Assembly: GCA_963730555.1 (NCBI GenBank)
Contig: CAVSSS010000020.1
Location: 124,001-188,000 of the forward strand
Direction of reading: 5' to 3'
Source: Roseiarcus sp963730555
GTDB lineage: Bacteria; Pseudomonadota; Alphaproteobacteria; Rhizobiales; Beijerinckiaceae
Length of the DNA stretch: 64,000 nucleotides
Shown piece by piece: positions 52,133 through 61,579 of the stretch. Below the pieces are notes generated by a model that saw only the letters and a program-made list of their open reading frames with translations, had not been told where the DNA came from and ran no database searches. Numbering within the stretch: position 1 is the first letter of the stretch; each line of letters opens with the position of its first letter. The position numbers and the translations under genes are program-made.

Positions 52133-52573
52133 TCAGCCTGGAGAATCGCCGCTGATCCCCTCGACCTTCGTCTCCGAAAGGCTCGACCGCAGCGCGGCCA
52201 TCCATTCTTCTCCGTTCAGTTCGGCGAGGCGCTGTTGGGCTTGCCGCCATAGCGGGACGGCGTCCTGAAGAGCGCGCCTTCCCTTGGGGGAAAGCCTGAC
52301 GAGGCGGAATCGACCATCGGCCGGCGAAGGCTCGATTCGGATGAGGCCATCCCGGTCGATCGGACCAAGCGTCTTTCCCATCGCGGTGCGCTCCAAGTCG
52401 AGGCGCTCGGCAAGCTCGTTTACCGAAGCGCTTTCGACTTTGGTGAGCGCCGCCAGGATCAGGAACTGCGTGACGCGCAAGCCGGTCGGCTGCAAGACGT
52501 CGTCATAGAAGCGCGAGATTCGGCGAGCCGCCTTCCTGACCGTGAAGCAGTTGCACTGATGGATCTCAAGCAT
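52133..52573 (-). CDS. MarR family transcriptional regulator
   Basis: 146 residues. Starts MLEIHQCNCFTVRKAARRIS with two nearby cysteines that could sense oxidants, then the winged HTH ASVNELAERLDLERTAMGKT and wing SPADGRFRLVRLSPKGRRAL. Upstream in-frame ATG at 52744 rejected because the added region overlaps the nmrA gene and is unconserved. Follows the NmrA-like gene on the same strand, so probably controls that operon through the palindrome at 53554-53573. Confidence 0.88.
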   Translation of the reverse strand: MLEIHQCNCFTVRKAARRISRFYDDVLQPTGLRVTQFLILAALTKVESASVNELAERLDLERTAMGKTLGPIDRDGLIRIEPSPADGRFRLVRLSPKGRRALQDAVPLWRQAQQRLAELNGEEWMAALRSSLSETKVEGISGDSPG

Positions 52574-52632
52574 CGGGCCTGCCGGATCCACCGCCAGCCT
52601 CCTTGTCGCTGATTCCCCGAAGCCACCTCGCC

Positions 52633-53514
52633 TCACGCAAAAGCCTGGCGATGCCGGGAGATGAAGGCTTGAACCGTCATCAGCGGCTTGCGGGTGACGC
52701 GCTCGATCACATCGTTGGTTCCTGCAAACAAGCCCTTGCGGCAATCTTGCGCAACTTCCCCGAGATGCTGCACGAGGAAGGGCGGATAATGTTGCTTCTC
52801 GGACAGGTCGCGACGAAATTCGTCGATCGAGATCGGCGTATATGCAATTTCAACTCCGAGCGCCTCGCTCACCGCGGCGGCGATTCCATAGTAGTCCATC
52901 TCGACGGGACCGAAGAGCTTATAGGTCTCACCCGCGTGCGGCGCCGGATCGGCGAGGATATGCCCGATGAGCCTGCCCTGATCCTCCGCAGCGATCGGCG
53001 CATGGCGTCCCTTCCCGAACGGGATCGCGATGCGCTTATCCTTCGATAGAGCTTCGGCTGACCGGGGATAGATCAGCCACTCGGCGAAGAATGTCGGACG
53101 CAAGTGCGTCGTCGGGACGCCGGACCAGTCGAAGACTCGCTCCGCGACCCAATGGTCCTGCGCCGCATGACTCTTCGCGTCCCGGCGCGCGGAGATCTGC
53201 GACATATTGACGATGGCGCCGACGCCGGCTTCTTTGGCCGCCTGCGCGAAATAGGCGGTGGCGTCGATAATGCCCGGCCTGATCGGATAGACGAAATAGG
53301 CGGAACGAACGCCTTCCAGGGCGGCTCGAACGCTGTCGATGTTGGACAGGTCCCCGATGGCGACTTCGACTCCGCGCGCCCTTAAGGTCGCCGCTCGCGC
53401 GTCATCCGCACGGACGAACGCCCGCACAGGTAGTCCAAGCTTGAGCGCCGCGTCGACGGCGGCGCCCCCGGTGAACCCTGCAGCGCCAGTCACGAGAACC
53501 CGATCCGCACTCAT
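52633..53514 (-). CDS. NmrA-like NAD(P)-binding protein
   Basis: 293-residue atypical short-chain reductase: VLVTGAAGFTGGAAVDAALK at the N-terminus, DLSNIDSVRAALEGVRSAYF, and substrate-side THLRPTFFAEWLIYP. NmrA-type proteins bind NAD(P) and often act as redox sensors or quinone/azo reductases; related marR-nmrA pairs respond to electrophiles. Start at 53514 (MSADRVLV). Intact. Confidence 0.85.
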   Translation of the reverse strand: MSADRVLVTGAAGFTGGAAVDAALKLGLPVRAFVRADDARAATLRARGVEVAIGDLSNIDSVRAALEGVRSAYFVYPIRPGIIDATAYFAQAAKEAGVGAIVNMSQISARRDAKSHAAQDHWVAERVFDWSGVPTTHLRPTFFAEWLIYPRSAEALSKDKRIAIPFGKGRHAPIAAEDQGRLIGHILADPAPHAGETYKLFGPVEMDYYGIAAAVSEALGVEIAYTPISIDEFRRDLSEKQHYPPFLVQHLGEVAQDCRKGLFAGTNDVIERVTRKPLMTVQAFISRHRQAFA

Positions 53515-53553
53515 CCGACAGCTCCATATAAGAGTATATACGCCATCATTTAG

Positions 53554-53573
53554 GAGCATATGCTCTTATATGC
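53554..53573. promoter_or_regulatory. Probable MarR operator before the nmrA-marR operon
   Basis: GAGCATATGCTC (53554-53565) is a perfect 12-base palindrome, overlapping a second inverted pair GCATAT / ATATGC (53556-53561, 53568-53573), in a markedly AT-rich stretch 40-60 bases before nmrA. This is where an autoregulating MarR would bind. The rest of the gap to shc (53574-53816) shows nothing further. Confidence 0.55.
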
Positions 53574-53816
53574 AAGGACCAAACGAACTGTTGGCTTGGG
53601 CCCCGCGCCGCCGCCCTTCTCAACGTTTTCGCGAAGAAGCCAGTCGAGAGGGTCCTGGAACGGGCTGCCTGGATCGAAGGGGGCGAAAGGAGCAAAACTC
53701 CGACGACGATTTCTGCCGAACGACCGACTCGGACAGCCGGAATTCAGGCGAGGACAATTTGCCGTGAGGTTGGGTGCGCCTGCGCGACCGCATACAAAAG
53801 GCTTGCGGCTCGCTCC

Positions 53817-55797
53817 TCACATGCCGAAGGCAGGGATCAGACTGTTGCCGCGCTTGAGGTTGCGATAGCGGGCCAGCGCCCAGAGCGGAAAAAACTTCGA
53901 ATAGCCGTGGTAGCGCAAATAGAACACGCGCGGAAAACCCGTCGCAGTATGATACGGCTCGCTCCAGAAGCCGTCCTCGCCTTGCGTTGACGCGAGATAA
54001 GCGATGCCGCGCGCGACGGCGGGATGGTCGGCTTCGCCCGCGGCCATCAGCCCAAGGAGGGCCCACGCCGTCTGCGAGGCCGCGCTGGGCGCGGATTCAT
54101 AGCCTTTGTAGTCGAGCTTGTAGCTGCCCACGCTCTCTCCCCAGCCGCCGTCCGGATTCTGGATCCGCTCAAGCCACGCGACGGCGCGGCGCACCGGCTC
54201 CGATTGCGGATCCTGGCCGGCGATCGCAAGCGCGCATAAGGATGACCACGTTCCGTAGATATAATTCATTCCCCAGCGGCCGAACCAGCTTCCATCCTGT
54301 TCCTGATCGGCCAGGAGGGCGTCGATGCCGCGCTTGAGGACCGGACTCGTGTCGCGCGTCTCGCCAAGTTGGCCGAGCATCGAGATGCAGCGCGCGGTGA
54401 CGTCCGCCGTCGGCGGATCGAGCAGCGCGCCATGATCGGCGAACGGGATGTGGTTGAGGTAATAATAGGTGTTGTCGGCGTCGAAGGCGGCCCACGCGCC
54501 GTCACGGCTCTGCAAGCCCTCGATCCATTCGCGCGCGCGGGCGATGGCTGGCGAATGGGCGTCGGGAGTCCGCGGTGAGGCCGCCGCGGTCCGCGCGGTC
54601 CATCGCCATCGCCACAACCGCAGTGTCATCCAGATCGGGGTAATGCGGATTGGCGTACTGGAACGCCCAGCCGCCCGGCCGCACATGAGGACGCCGGGCG
54701 GCCCAGTCGCCCTTCACGTCGAGCACCTGCAGCGGCGCGAGCCATTCGAGGCCCGCTCGCGCGGCCGACGCGCTCGCCTCATCGCCCGACTTCCATCAGC
54801 GCATGGGCCGCGAGCGCGGTGTCCCACACGGGCGACAGGCAGGGCTGGCAATAGGCTTCGTCCTTGCCGACGACCAGCAGCTTCTCGATCGACCGGCGGG
54901 CGGCGGCCAGATGCGGATGGTCGGGCGGATAGCCGAGCGCGTCATACATCAGCACGGCGTTCGCCATCGCGGGATAGATCGCCCCGAGGCCGTCCTCGCC
55001 GTTGAGGCGCTCGGTGACGAAAGGCCTCGGCGGCGCCGATGGCGCGGCGGCGCACGGATGCTGGAAAGAAAGGCTCGGCGCGCTTGAGCAGCCAGTCGAT
55101 CGCGCCGAAGAACTTGACCGCGACCCAGTGCCTGATGCGCGCCCTTCGGCCATTCGCGTACGGTCTCCGGCGGGGCGACGAACAACTCTCCGATCGTGAC
55201 GCCGCGCCGATTGGCGGGGCGGGGTTTAAGCGCCTGCAGCACGAGCAACGGGACCATCACGGTGCGCGCCCAATAGGAGACCTTGTCGAGATGAAAGGGA
55301 AACCAGCGCGGCAAGAGCATGATCTCGACCGGCATGGTCGGAACTCCGCGCCATGGAATGGCTCCGTAGAGCGCCAGCAGGAAGCGGGTGAAGACGTTGC
55401 TCTTCGCCGCGCCGCCATGGGCAAGGATCGCTTCGCGGGCATGAGCCATATGCGGCGCCTCGATGTCGTCGCCGATCATCTTGAGCGCAAAATAGGCCTT
55501 GACGCTGGCGCTCATATCGAATGGCCCCGCGTGAACGAGCGGCCAGCCGCCATGGTCGCCCTGAATGCGCCGAAGATAAACGGCGATCAGGCGCTCGAGC
55601 TCGAGATCGGGCTGTTCGCCACGAAAGTGTCTCAGCAGCACATATTCGGCCGGGATCGTCGCATCCGCCTCGAGTTCGAAACACCAATGGCCGTCCTCGT
55701 GCTGACGGGCGAGCAGCGCCTGCGATGCGCGCGAGATGTGGCGTTCGAGCGCCTCCGGCGACGGCGCGACTTGCGATCGGTCGAGGGCGATGTTCAT
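53817..55797 (-). CDS. shc: Squalene-hopene cyclase (about five frameshifts)
   Basis: Cyclises squalene to hopene on the inner membrane, the core step of hopanoid synthesis. About 660 codons, normal length. Visible blocks in order: NIALDRSQVAPSPEALERHI, ISRASQALLARQHEDGHWCF (QW type), HVAPF-like WPLVHAGPFDMSASV, EAYCQPCLSPVWDTALA, the catalytic DxDD in PDLDDTAVV, QEQDGSWFGRWGMNYIYGTW and QNPDGGWGES. Frame changes near 55140, 55025, 54780 and 54570, with perhaps others. Start overlaps hpnE stop (55794-55797). Last gene of the hpn operon. Confidence 0.93.
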
Positions 55798-57088
55798 GTC
55801 CCAACACTCATGGCGCGGCGTCTTGGCGCGTCCGCGCCTGATCCGATAATGGTTGAAGCGGCCTTATAGCCTGAACGCACGGCGCCTTCGATGGTGGCGG
55901 GAAGGCCGGTCTGGACCCAGTCGCCGGCGAGCACGACGTTCGCCCATTGGGTGCGCGAATCCGGCCGTTTGGCGTTCTGCGCCGGCGTCGCCGCGAAAGT
56001 CGCGCGCTTTTCCTTGACGATCTGCCAGGGCGGCAGGTCGGCAGGCAGTCCGGTCAACGCCGCCGCCTCGCGCCAGATTTCGGCCGCAAGCTCATCGCGC
56101 GGACGGTCGATGAGCCGGTCGGCGTTGCTGATCGTCACCGAGAGTCGGTCTGGAAAGGCGAACAGCCATTCGATCTTGGCGTTGACGACGCCGAGGATCG
56201 CCGGCTGGCCGCGAGGCGGCGCGATCTGGAAATGGACATTGAGAATGCCGCGAAATTCGTCCGGCGCCGTCAGGCCCGGGAAGGAGGTCCTTCGCGATCC
56301 ATGGCGGCGCGCTCGAGGATCACGGAATCGTCCACGCCCAGCTCCTGCCGCGAGCGGTCAAAGTCAAGCGCGACAGCCCGGCTTTCCCTCGAACCGGATC
56401 GCCCGAAGGCGGTCGCCGAACCGAACCGGACGAGCCGCGCGCGGCGAGAAAAGCGAGCGCCGGATCGATGAAACTGCGGCAAGTCCATGGGCCGCAAAGA
56501 GCGGATGGCACGCCTTGCCCCCTAGCGGCGAGAGTCTCGCGCAGCAAAGCCGCGGTCAGCGCCGCCGAGCTTTCCGGGGGATCCGTGTTCAGCGCCGAGG
56601 TCAACAGACGGGCGCCAGAGCCGCTCGTAAAGCGGTCCCTCGCATCGCATCGCCTCGCCGACAGTCGCGTGCGGCCCCTTCACGAACACGCCAAGCGGCG
56701 CAAGATATTCGCCAAGCGTTGTGCCCGGGACGCGCTTCTTCCGGTCGAATAGCCACCAGGGGATGCGGCCCTCGCTGAGATCGAGCCGCCAGCGCTCGCC
56801 GCTCTTGAGGTCCGCGAAGTCGAAGATCGCGGCGCCCGGATCGTGCAGTGTCTGGCGCGCGCCGATCCGGTCGAGATAGTCAAGCGCCTCGTGATTGCCT
56901 GACAGCAGAGATGGTTGCCGTTGTCGATGACGACGCCCAAGCGTCGGGTCAAGATAGGACCGGCAACGGCCGCCGGCGAACGCCGCCGCCTCGTGCACAA
57001 TGACCTTGGCGCGAGCGTCGACAAGACGCACGGCGGCGCTCAAGCCCGCGAGCCCAGCGCCGACGACATGGACCGCGCCAGCGCTCAC
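55794..57088 (-). CDS. hpnE: Hydroxysqualene dehydroxylase HpnE (several frameshifts)
   Basis: FAD-dependent amine-oxidase-like enzyme that reduces hydroxysqualene to squalene. N-terminal dinucleotide motif VHVVGAGLAGLSAAVRLVD and FAGGRCRSY; C-terminal LAGDWVQTGLPATIEGAVRS, the FAD-closing motif of the family. About 432 codons. At least four frame changes lie between 55,9xx and 56,9xx, where segments such as LTSALNTDPPESSAALTAAL and AVALDFDRSRQELGVDDS appear in different frames. ATGA overlaps with hpnD (57085-57088) and shc. Confidence 0.88.
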
Positions 57089-57911
57089 AGGATGCCGTAT
57101 CGTAGCAGCGCGCCAAGCAGACGCAGCCGGCTCGCCCTCGCGCGCCGCCGTGGCGGAGCGAAGCCCTCTTTCACCATCCTGTCGAGGATCGAGCCATACG
57201 CGACCGCCATCAATCGCGGCGCTTTCACCGCCGCTCGCGGCGCGGCCGCCATGATGGACTGCGCCTTGTCGAAGTGCTCGCGAGCGCGCGCAGCCACCTC
57301 GACGCAGGCTTGGGCGAGCTTCGGGTCCGCCGCCGCCGCCAGCGGTTCCTCGGTCGTCATCCCCGCAGCCGTAAGCGCCTCGCGCGGCAGGTAGAGTCGG
57401 CCGGCGCTCGCGTCCTCGTCGATGTCGCGCAGGATGTTGGTAAGTTGGAGCGCGCGGCCGAGATGGTGAGCAAGGGCGACGCCGGGGTCGTCAGGCAGGC
57501 CGAAAATGCGCACCGAAAGCCGGCCAACGGCGGAGGCTACCCGATCGCAATAGAGGTCGAGCGTCGCCCAGTCCGGAGCGCGGATGTCCCGTTCGGCGTC
57601 CATCGCCATGCCGTCGATGACGGCGTCGAAATCCTCACTGGGTCAAGCTGATAGCTGCGCGTCGCCTCATCGAGGACCGCGAGATGGGCAGGCGCGCGGC
57701 CTGAGAACATCACGGCAATGTCGCCGCGCCAACGCTCCAGCGCAGCCAGGCGCTCAGCCGGAGTCGCGGGCCCGCGGTCATCAGCGACGTCGTCGACGGC
57801 GCGGCAGAAATCATAGAGCGCCAACATCGCCTCGCGCCGGCGCTCCGGCAAGACGCGCATGGCGGTATAGAAGGAGGAACTGTGCGCCGCCGGCGCCGCT
57901 TGCGAGCTCAT
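57085..57911 (-). CDS. hpnD: Presqualene diphosphate synthase HpnD (one frameshift)
   Basis: Trans-isoprenyl diphosphate synthase-fold enzyme joining two farnesyl diphosphates to presqualene diphosphate. First Asp-rich motif FCRAVDDVADDRG, second LTNILRDIDEDASAGRLYLP, and YCDRVASAVGRLS. The frame shifts near 57640 (SYQLDP to IDGMAMDAERDI). About 275 codons. ATGA overlaps with hpnC (57908-57911) and hpnE. Confidence 0.93.
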
Positions 57912-58787
57912 GCGATCGCTTTCGCTCGCGCGCGCGCCCTAGGCGCATCACCGCTGAGCCGAGGAAACGCACTGCTCCAAGCCCAGCCGACCCACGCGAA
58001 ACCGGCCTTGCCAAGATGAACGCGCTCGCTCAACGGATCTCGGCTTTCGAGATCGCGCGCGAGACGCCGCGCGAGCGCATGGATCGCGGCGATCTCCGCG
58101 CCGAGCCGCACGTCCCGGATCTGCGGGATGAGCGCTCCGCCGCGGCCCACGAGTACGCTCGTCCGGCGGGCGAGCTCGGCGAGCGCGACTTCGCAAGGCC
58201 GGCGGCGCCTTTGGCGTATCCAGCATGTCCACCGAGGCTCCATGGCTGCCAAGCGTATCGAGCGGCAGATAGACGCGGTTCAAGCGCCGATAATCCTCAG
58301 CGCAGTCCTGCAGGTGATTGATGATCTGCAGAGCCGAGCATAAGGCGTCGGAGGCCGGCCACATCGACGGATCCTCTCCATGCACGTCGAGCACGAAGCG
58401 GCCGACCGGCGCCGCGGACAGCGCGCAATAATCCATCAGCTCCGACCAGTTTGCGTAGCGGTTCTTTCGCGCGTCGAGCCGGAAGGCCTTGAGCAGATCG
58501 AGCGCATGCTTCGGGCTCAGGCCGGTCTGGCTAAGCGCAAGCCGCAAAGGCTCGGCATGAGGATCGGGGGCGCTGCGCCCGGTGAGCGCGTCGTCGAGAT
58601 CGTCGAGAAGCTTGAGCTTTGTCTCTGGCGACAAGGACGGGTGATCGGCCACATCGTCGGCGGCGCGCACGAAGCGGTAGAAGGCGAGGATCGGGCGCCG
58701 CCGCTCTTCGCTCAGGAGCCATGAGGCCACGGGAAAATTCTCGTCCCCGGCTCCCTTGCCGGAAAGGGCCTCACTCACCGTCGTCAT
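57908..58787 (-). CDS. hpnC: Hydroxysqualene synthase HpnC (one frameshift)
   Basis: Converts presqualene diphosphate to hydroxysqualene. ENFPVASWLLSEERRRPILA, first Asp motif FVRAADDVADHP, YCALSAAPVGRFVLDVHG and second INHLQDCAEDYRRLNRVYLP. Frame change near 58195 (ALR-EVALAELARRTS), then on to 57908. About 293 codons. ATG at 58787 overlaps the hpnB stop (58784-58787). Confidence 0.92.
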
Positions 58788-60114
58788 GCGCGCCCCGTCT
58801 CCCGCATCGGCGCCTGGATTCGTCCTTTCCAGTAGCCGCCGCGCCCTCGCCAATATTGTAGTGCGGAGTCGAAGGTGAATGCGACATAGGCTGCCGCGAT
58901 GGCCGGAAGGGCGAGAGCCGCCGATAAGGGGCCGCCCGATAAAGGCGGAGCGTGGGAATGAGCGAGAGCGCCATCATCGCCCACGCGAGCACGCCGGCAG
59001 CTTGCGCCGGACCCCGTGCGAATATGGCGAAGAGCGGCGGCGCCACATAGACAAGGGCCATTCCGCCGATCGCGCCCGCGAGGCGCAGAGGCGAGTAACG
59101 CAATTCGGCGAAGGCGGAGCGCGCCACCATCTGGCCGAAATCGGTAAGGAAGGGATAGGCGCGCAAGCTGTGGACGTCCTCCGTGAGGCCAAGCCAGATG
59201 GGGCCCTGCCCTTTCATGAGCGCGCCCAAAGCGCAATCGTCGATCAAGGCGCCGCGCACGGCCTCGAGACCGCCTGCCGCACGAAGGGCCTCGCGCCGCA
59301 CGAGCATTGAGCCGCCGGCTGCTGCCGCCGTCGCGCGTCGCGGATCGTTCACCCAGGCGAAGGGATAGAGCATCTGAAAGAAGAACACGAAAGCCGGCGC
59401 GAGCCAAAGCTCGGCGGCGCTCTCGCAGCGCAGCTTCACCATCAGCGACGTCAGGACACTGTTGTTCCTACGAGCGATCGCGACGAGGCGTGACAGCACA
59501 TGCGGCGCATAGGCAATGTCAGCGTCGGTGAATAGGACGAACTCAGGCTTGACCGCGCCGGCCTCGATTTCGGCCAAGCCCTGGCGCATCGCCGAGAGCT
59601 TGCCGGTCCAACCCGGCGGCGGGCCGGTTCCGGTGACGATTTGCAGCCGATCGGCCGCTTGAGCTTCGCTCGCCGCAGCCGACGCTGCGGCGGCCGTGCC
59701 ATCTGTGCTCTGGTCGTCGACGACGACCACGGAGAACGCCCCAGGATAGTCCTGCCGAAGCAGAGAGCCGACGCTGAGCGCGATCATGTCGGCTTCGTCG
59801 CGCGCCGGGATGATGGCGACGACGCTGGGCCATCGGGCGGCTCGTTGCTTGGAGCAGGATGAGATCGGTTTGAATCGGCGTCATCGCGGGGAGCGAAGCG
59901 ACGCGACGATCCAGGGGCCGCAGGGCCCGACGATCTGGATTGCTTCGCTTCGCTCGCAATGACGGCTATGGTCGAACTGAAATCACTCGCCTAGTCGAAC
60001 ATTGTTCGCCGCGGCGACAGAATCATCGCGCTCGCGACAAAGCCAGAACCATCCCCTACCGAACAGAAGATAGGCCCAGACGGCGAGCGGAAGGAGGGAG
60101 GCGGCGACGATCAT
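58784..60114 (-). CDS. hpnB: Hopanoid-associated glycosyltransferase HpnB, interrupted by a repeat
   Basis: Family 2 glycosyltransferase of hopanoid operons with an N-terminal membrane helix. ATG at 60114 overlaps the hpnA stop and gives IVAASLLPLAVWAYLLFGRG then WFWLCRERDDSVAAANNV. A palindromic repeat (59880-59964) follows, then the catalytic domain WPSVVAIIPARDEADMIALS, VVVVDDQSTDG, LFTDADIAY (DxD) and GGSMLVRREALRAAGG. Frame changes near 59990, 59835 and about 58920. With those corrected the repeat is read open and adds about 40 residues between helix and catalytic domain. Ends with GRIQAPMRETGRA at 58784. Confidence 0.85.
59880..59964. repeat. Dispersed palindromic repeat inside hpnB
   Basis: Same family as 32152-32280: ends cgtcatcgcggggagcgaagc and gcttcgctcgcaatgacg are inverted copies. 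An inner palindrome ggggccgcagggccc is present. Read on the hpnB strand it encodes the familiar repeat peptide AVIASEAKQSRSSG. Confidence 0.85.
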
Positions 60115-61199
60115 TTGAGATAGCCGTGGCCGCGAAACCAGGCGATCGCGTCGGCAAGGCCCTCGCGATAGGGCCTGGAAACATAGCCGAGCTCGTGTCG
60201 AGCCTTGGAATCGTCGAAGAACATGTGGTGGCGCGCCATTCGCAAGCCATCCATGGTGATGAAGGGCTCGACGCCGCGAACCGAAGCCAACAACTCCGCT
60301 CCGTAAGCGATCGGATAGAGCATGGCCCGCGGCAATTTGAGGGTGGGAGGCCGCCGTCCGACAATGCGCGCGATGTCGGCCAGCATGTCCGCCAGGAAGA
60401 CGTTATCGCCGCCAAGGATATAGCGCTCGCCGATCCGGCCCCGTTCGAGCGCCGCGACATGACCGGCCGCGACGTCATCGACATGCGCGAGGTTGAGCCC
60501 AGTGTCCACGAAGCCCGGCATTCGCCCCGACGCGGCCTCGACGATGATGCGGCCAGTCGGCGTCGGCCGCACGTCGCGCGGACCGATGGGCGTGGACGGG
60601 TTGACGATGACCGCCGGCAATCCATCGCGCCGGATCATGGTCTCGACCAGACGCTCGGCCGCGACTTTGCTGCGCTTGTAGGCGCCGATCCCCTCGCCAT
60701 CGGCAAGAGGATAGTCCTCCGTCGCGGCGGCGCCATCCGTGAGCTTCAGGGTCGCGACGCTGCTCGTGTAGACGATGCGCTTAACCCCGGCGCTCAGCGC
60801 CTCCTCCATGACGAGCCGCGTTCCCTCGACATTGTTGTGGTTAATCTCTTCCGGGTCCCGCGCCCAGAGCCGATAGTCGGCGGCCGCGTGAAAGAGGAAG
60901 CGGACGCCTTTCAGCGCTGCCGCCAATGAGGCGCGATCGCGGAGATCGCCCTCGCACACGGTGTCGGCGGGATCAAGATTGGCGCGCGGGCTCGATCGAC
61001 GGACCAGTACGCGGACGTCATCGCCGCGTACCCTGAGCGCAGCGGCGATCGCGGAACCGAGAAAGCCGCTCGCGCCCGTGACCAGCACGGGCGAAGGACG
61101 CGCTTCGAGCGCGCTCTTGGTCTCCACAGCAATTGCGCCTGCCTCGCCGACCAATTCGCTGTCCGCCGAAGCAACGTTCTGTCCGCCTTCACGATCCAT
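60111..61199 (-). CDS. hpnA: Hopanoid-associated sugar epimerase HpnA
   Basis: Extended short-chain dehydrogenase/reductase of hopanoid operons, 362 residues, intact. NAD-binding VLVTGASGFLGSAIAAALR, HAAADYRLWARDPEEINHNN, catalytic Tyr/Lys in AYKRSKVAAE, VNPSTPIGPRDVRPTPTGRI. First gene of hpnA-B-C-D-E-shc. An N-terminal extension of about 35 residues precedes the Rossmann fold, so the true start may be a little further in. Confidence 0.93.
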   Translation of the reverse strand: MDREGGQNVASADSELVGEAGAIAVETKSALEARPSPVLVTGASGFLGSAIAAALRVRGDDVRVLVRRSSPRANLDPADTVCEGDLRDRASLAAALKGVRFLFHAAADYRLWARDPEEINHNNVEGTRLVMEEALSAGVKRIVYTSSVATLKLTDGAAATEDYPLADGEGIGAYKRSKVAAERLVETMIRRDGLPAVIVNPSTPIGPRDVRPTPTGRIIVEAASGRMPGFVDTGLNLAHVDDVAAGHVAALERGRIGERYILGGDNVFLADMLADIARIVGRRPPTLKLPRAMLYPIAYGAELLASVRGVEPFITMDGLRMARHHMFFDDSKARHELGYVSRPYREGLADAIAWFRGHGYLK

Positions 61200-61417
61200 G
61201 GATAGAGCTTACCAAATTGAGGCGCGTTATCGAAACGCTCGCATAATATTTCCGCTCGAAAGCTGTCTATTTGAACGAGAACCGCGAGAGCTTTCAGCCG
61301 GGATCGCTATAACTCTCGCTGCCGGTCATCCAAGCCTTTGTTCAGACGGTCGCGCATCGGCGCCTCTGGCGAGGATCTCCGGTGCCTCTGAAAGCCACGC
61401 CAAAAAATCGGCCCATT

Positions 61418-61552
61418 AGAACATATTGATCTATGTTATAATGCACCCGATCACGCCAGTGCCGAGGCGGGCAAAATTGAGGGGCGGAACTAAACGGGGT
61501 CATAACCTACTGAAAACATGAAGGGCGCGCCGGTAAAAATGCCGTTAGAGCA
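61418..61552. repeat. Dispersed element, copy 2
   Basis: Partner of 19156-19283: AGAACATATTGATCTATGTT followed by ataatgc, then ggggcggaactaaacgg (61481-61497), then gcgccggtaaaaatgccg and ttagagcag. The left end contains AACAT / ATGTT as an inverted pair and a TATAAT (61438-61443), so it is promoter-like on the + strand. It lies in the 380-base gap between hpnA and bglX; the remaining 61200-61417 shows no gene. Confidence 0.5.
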
Positions 61553-61579
61553 GGCGCAGGGTCCGAACTGGCCCGCTCC

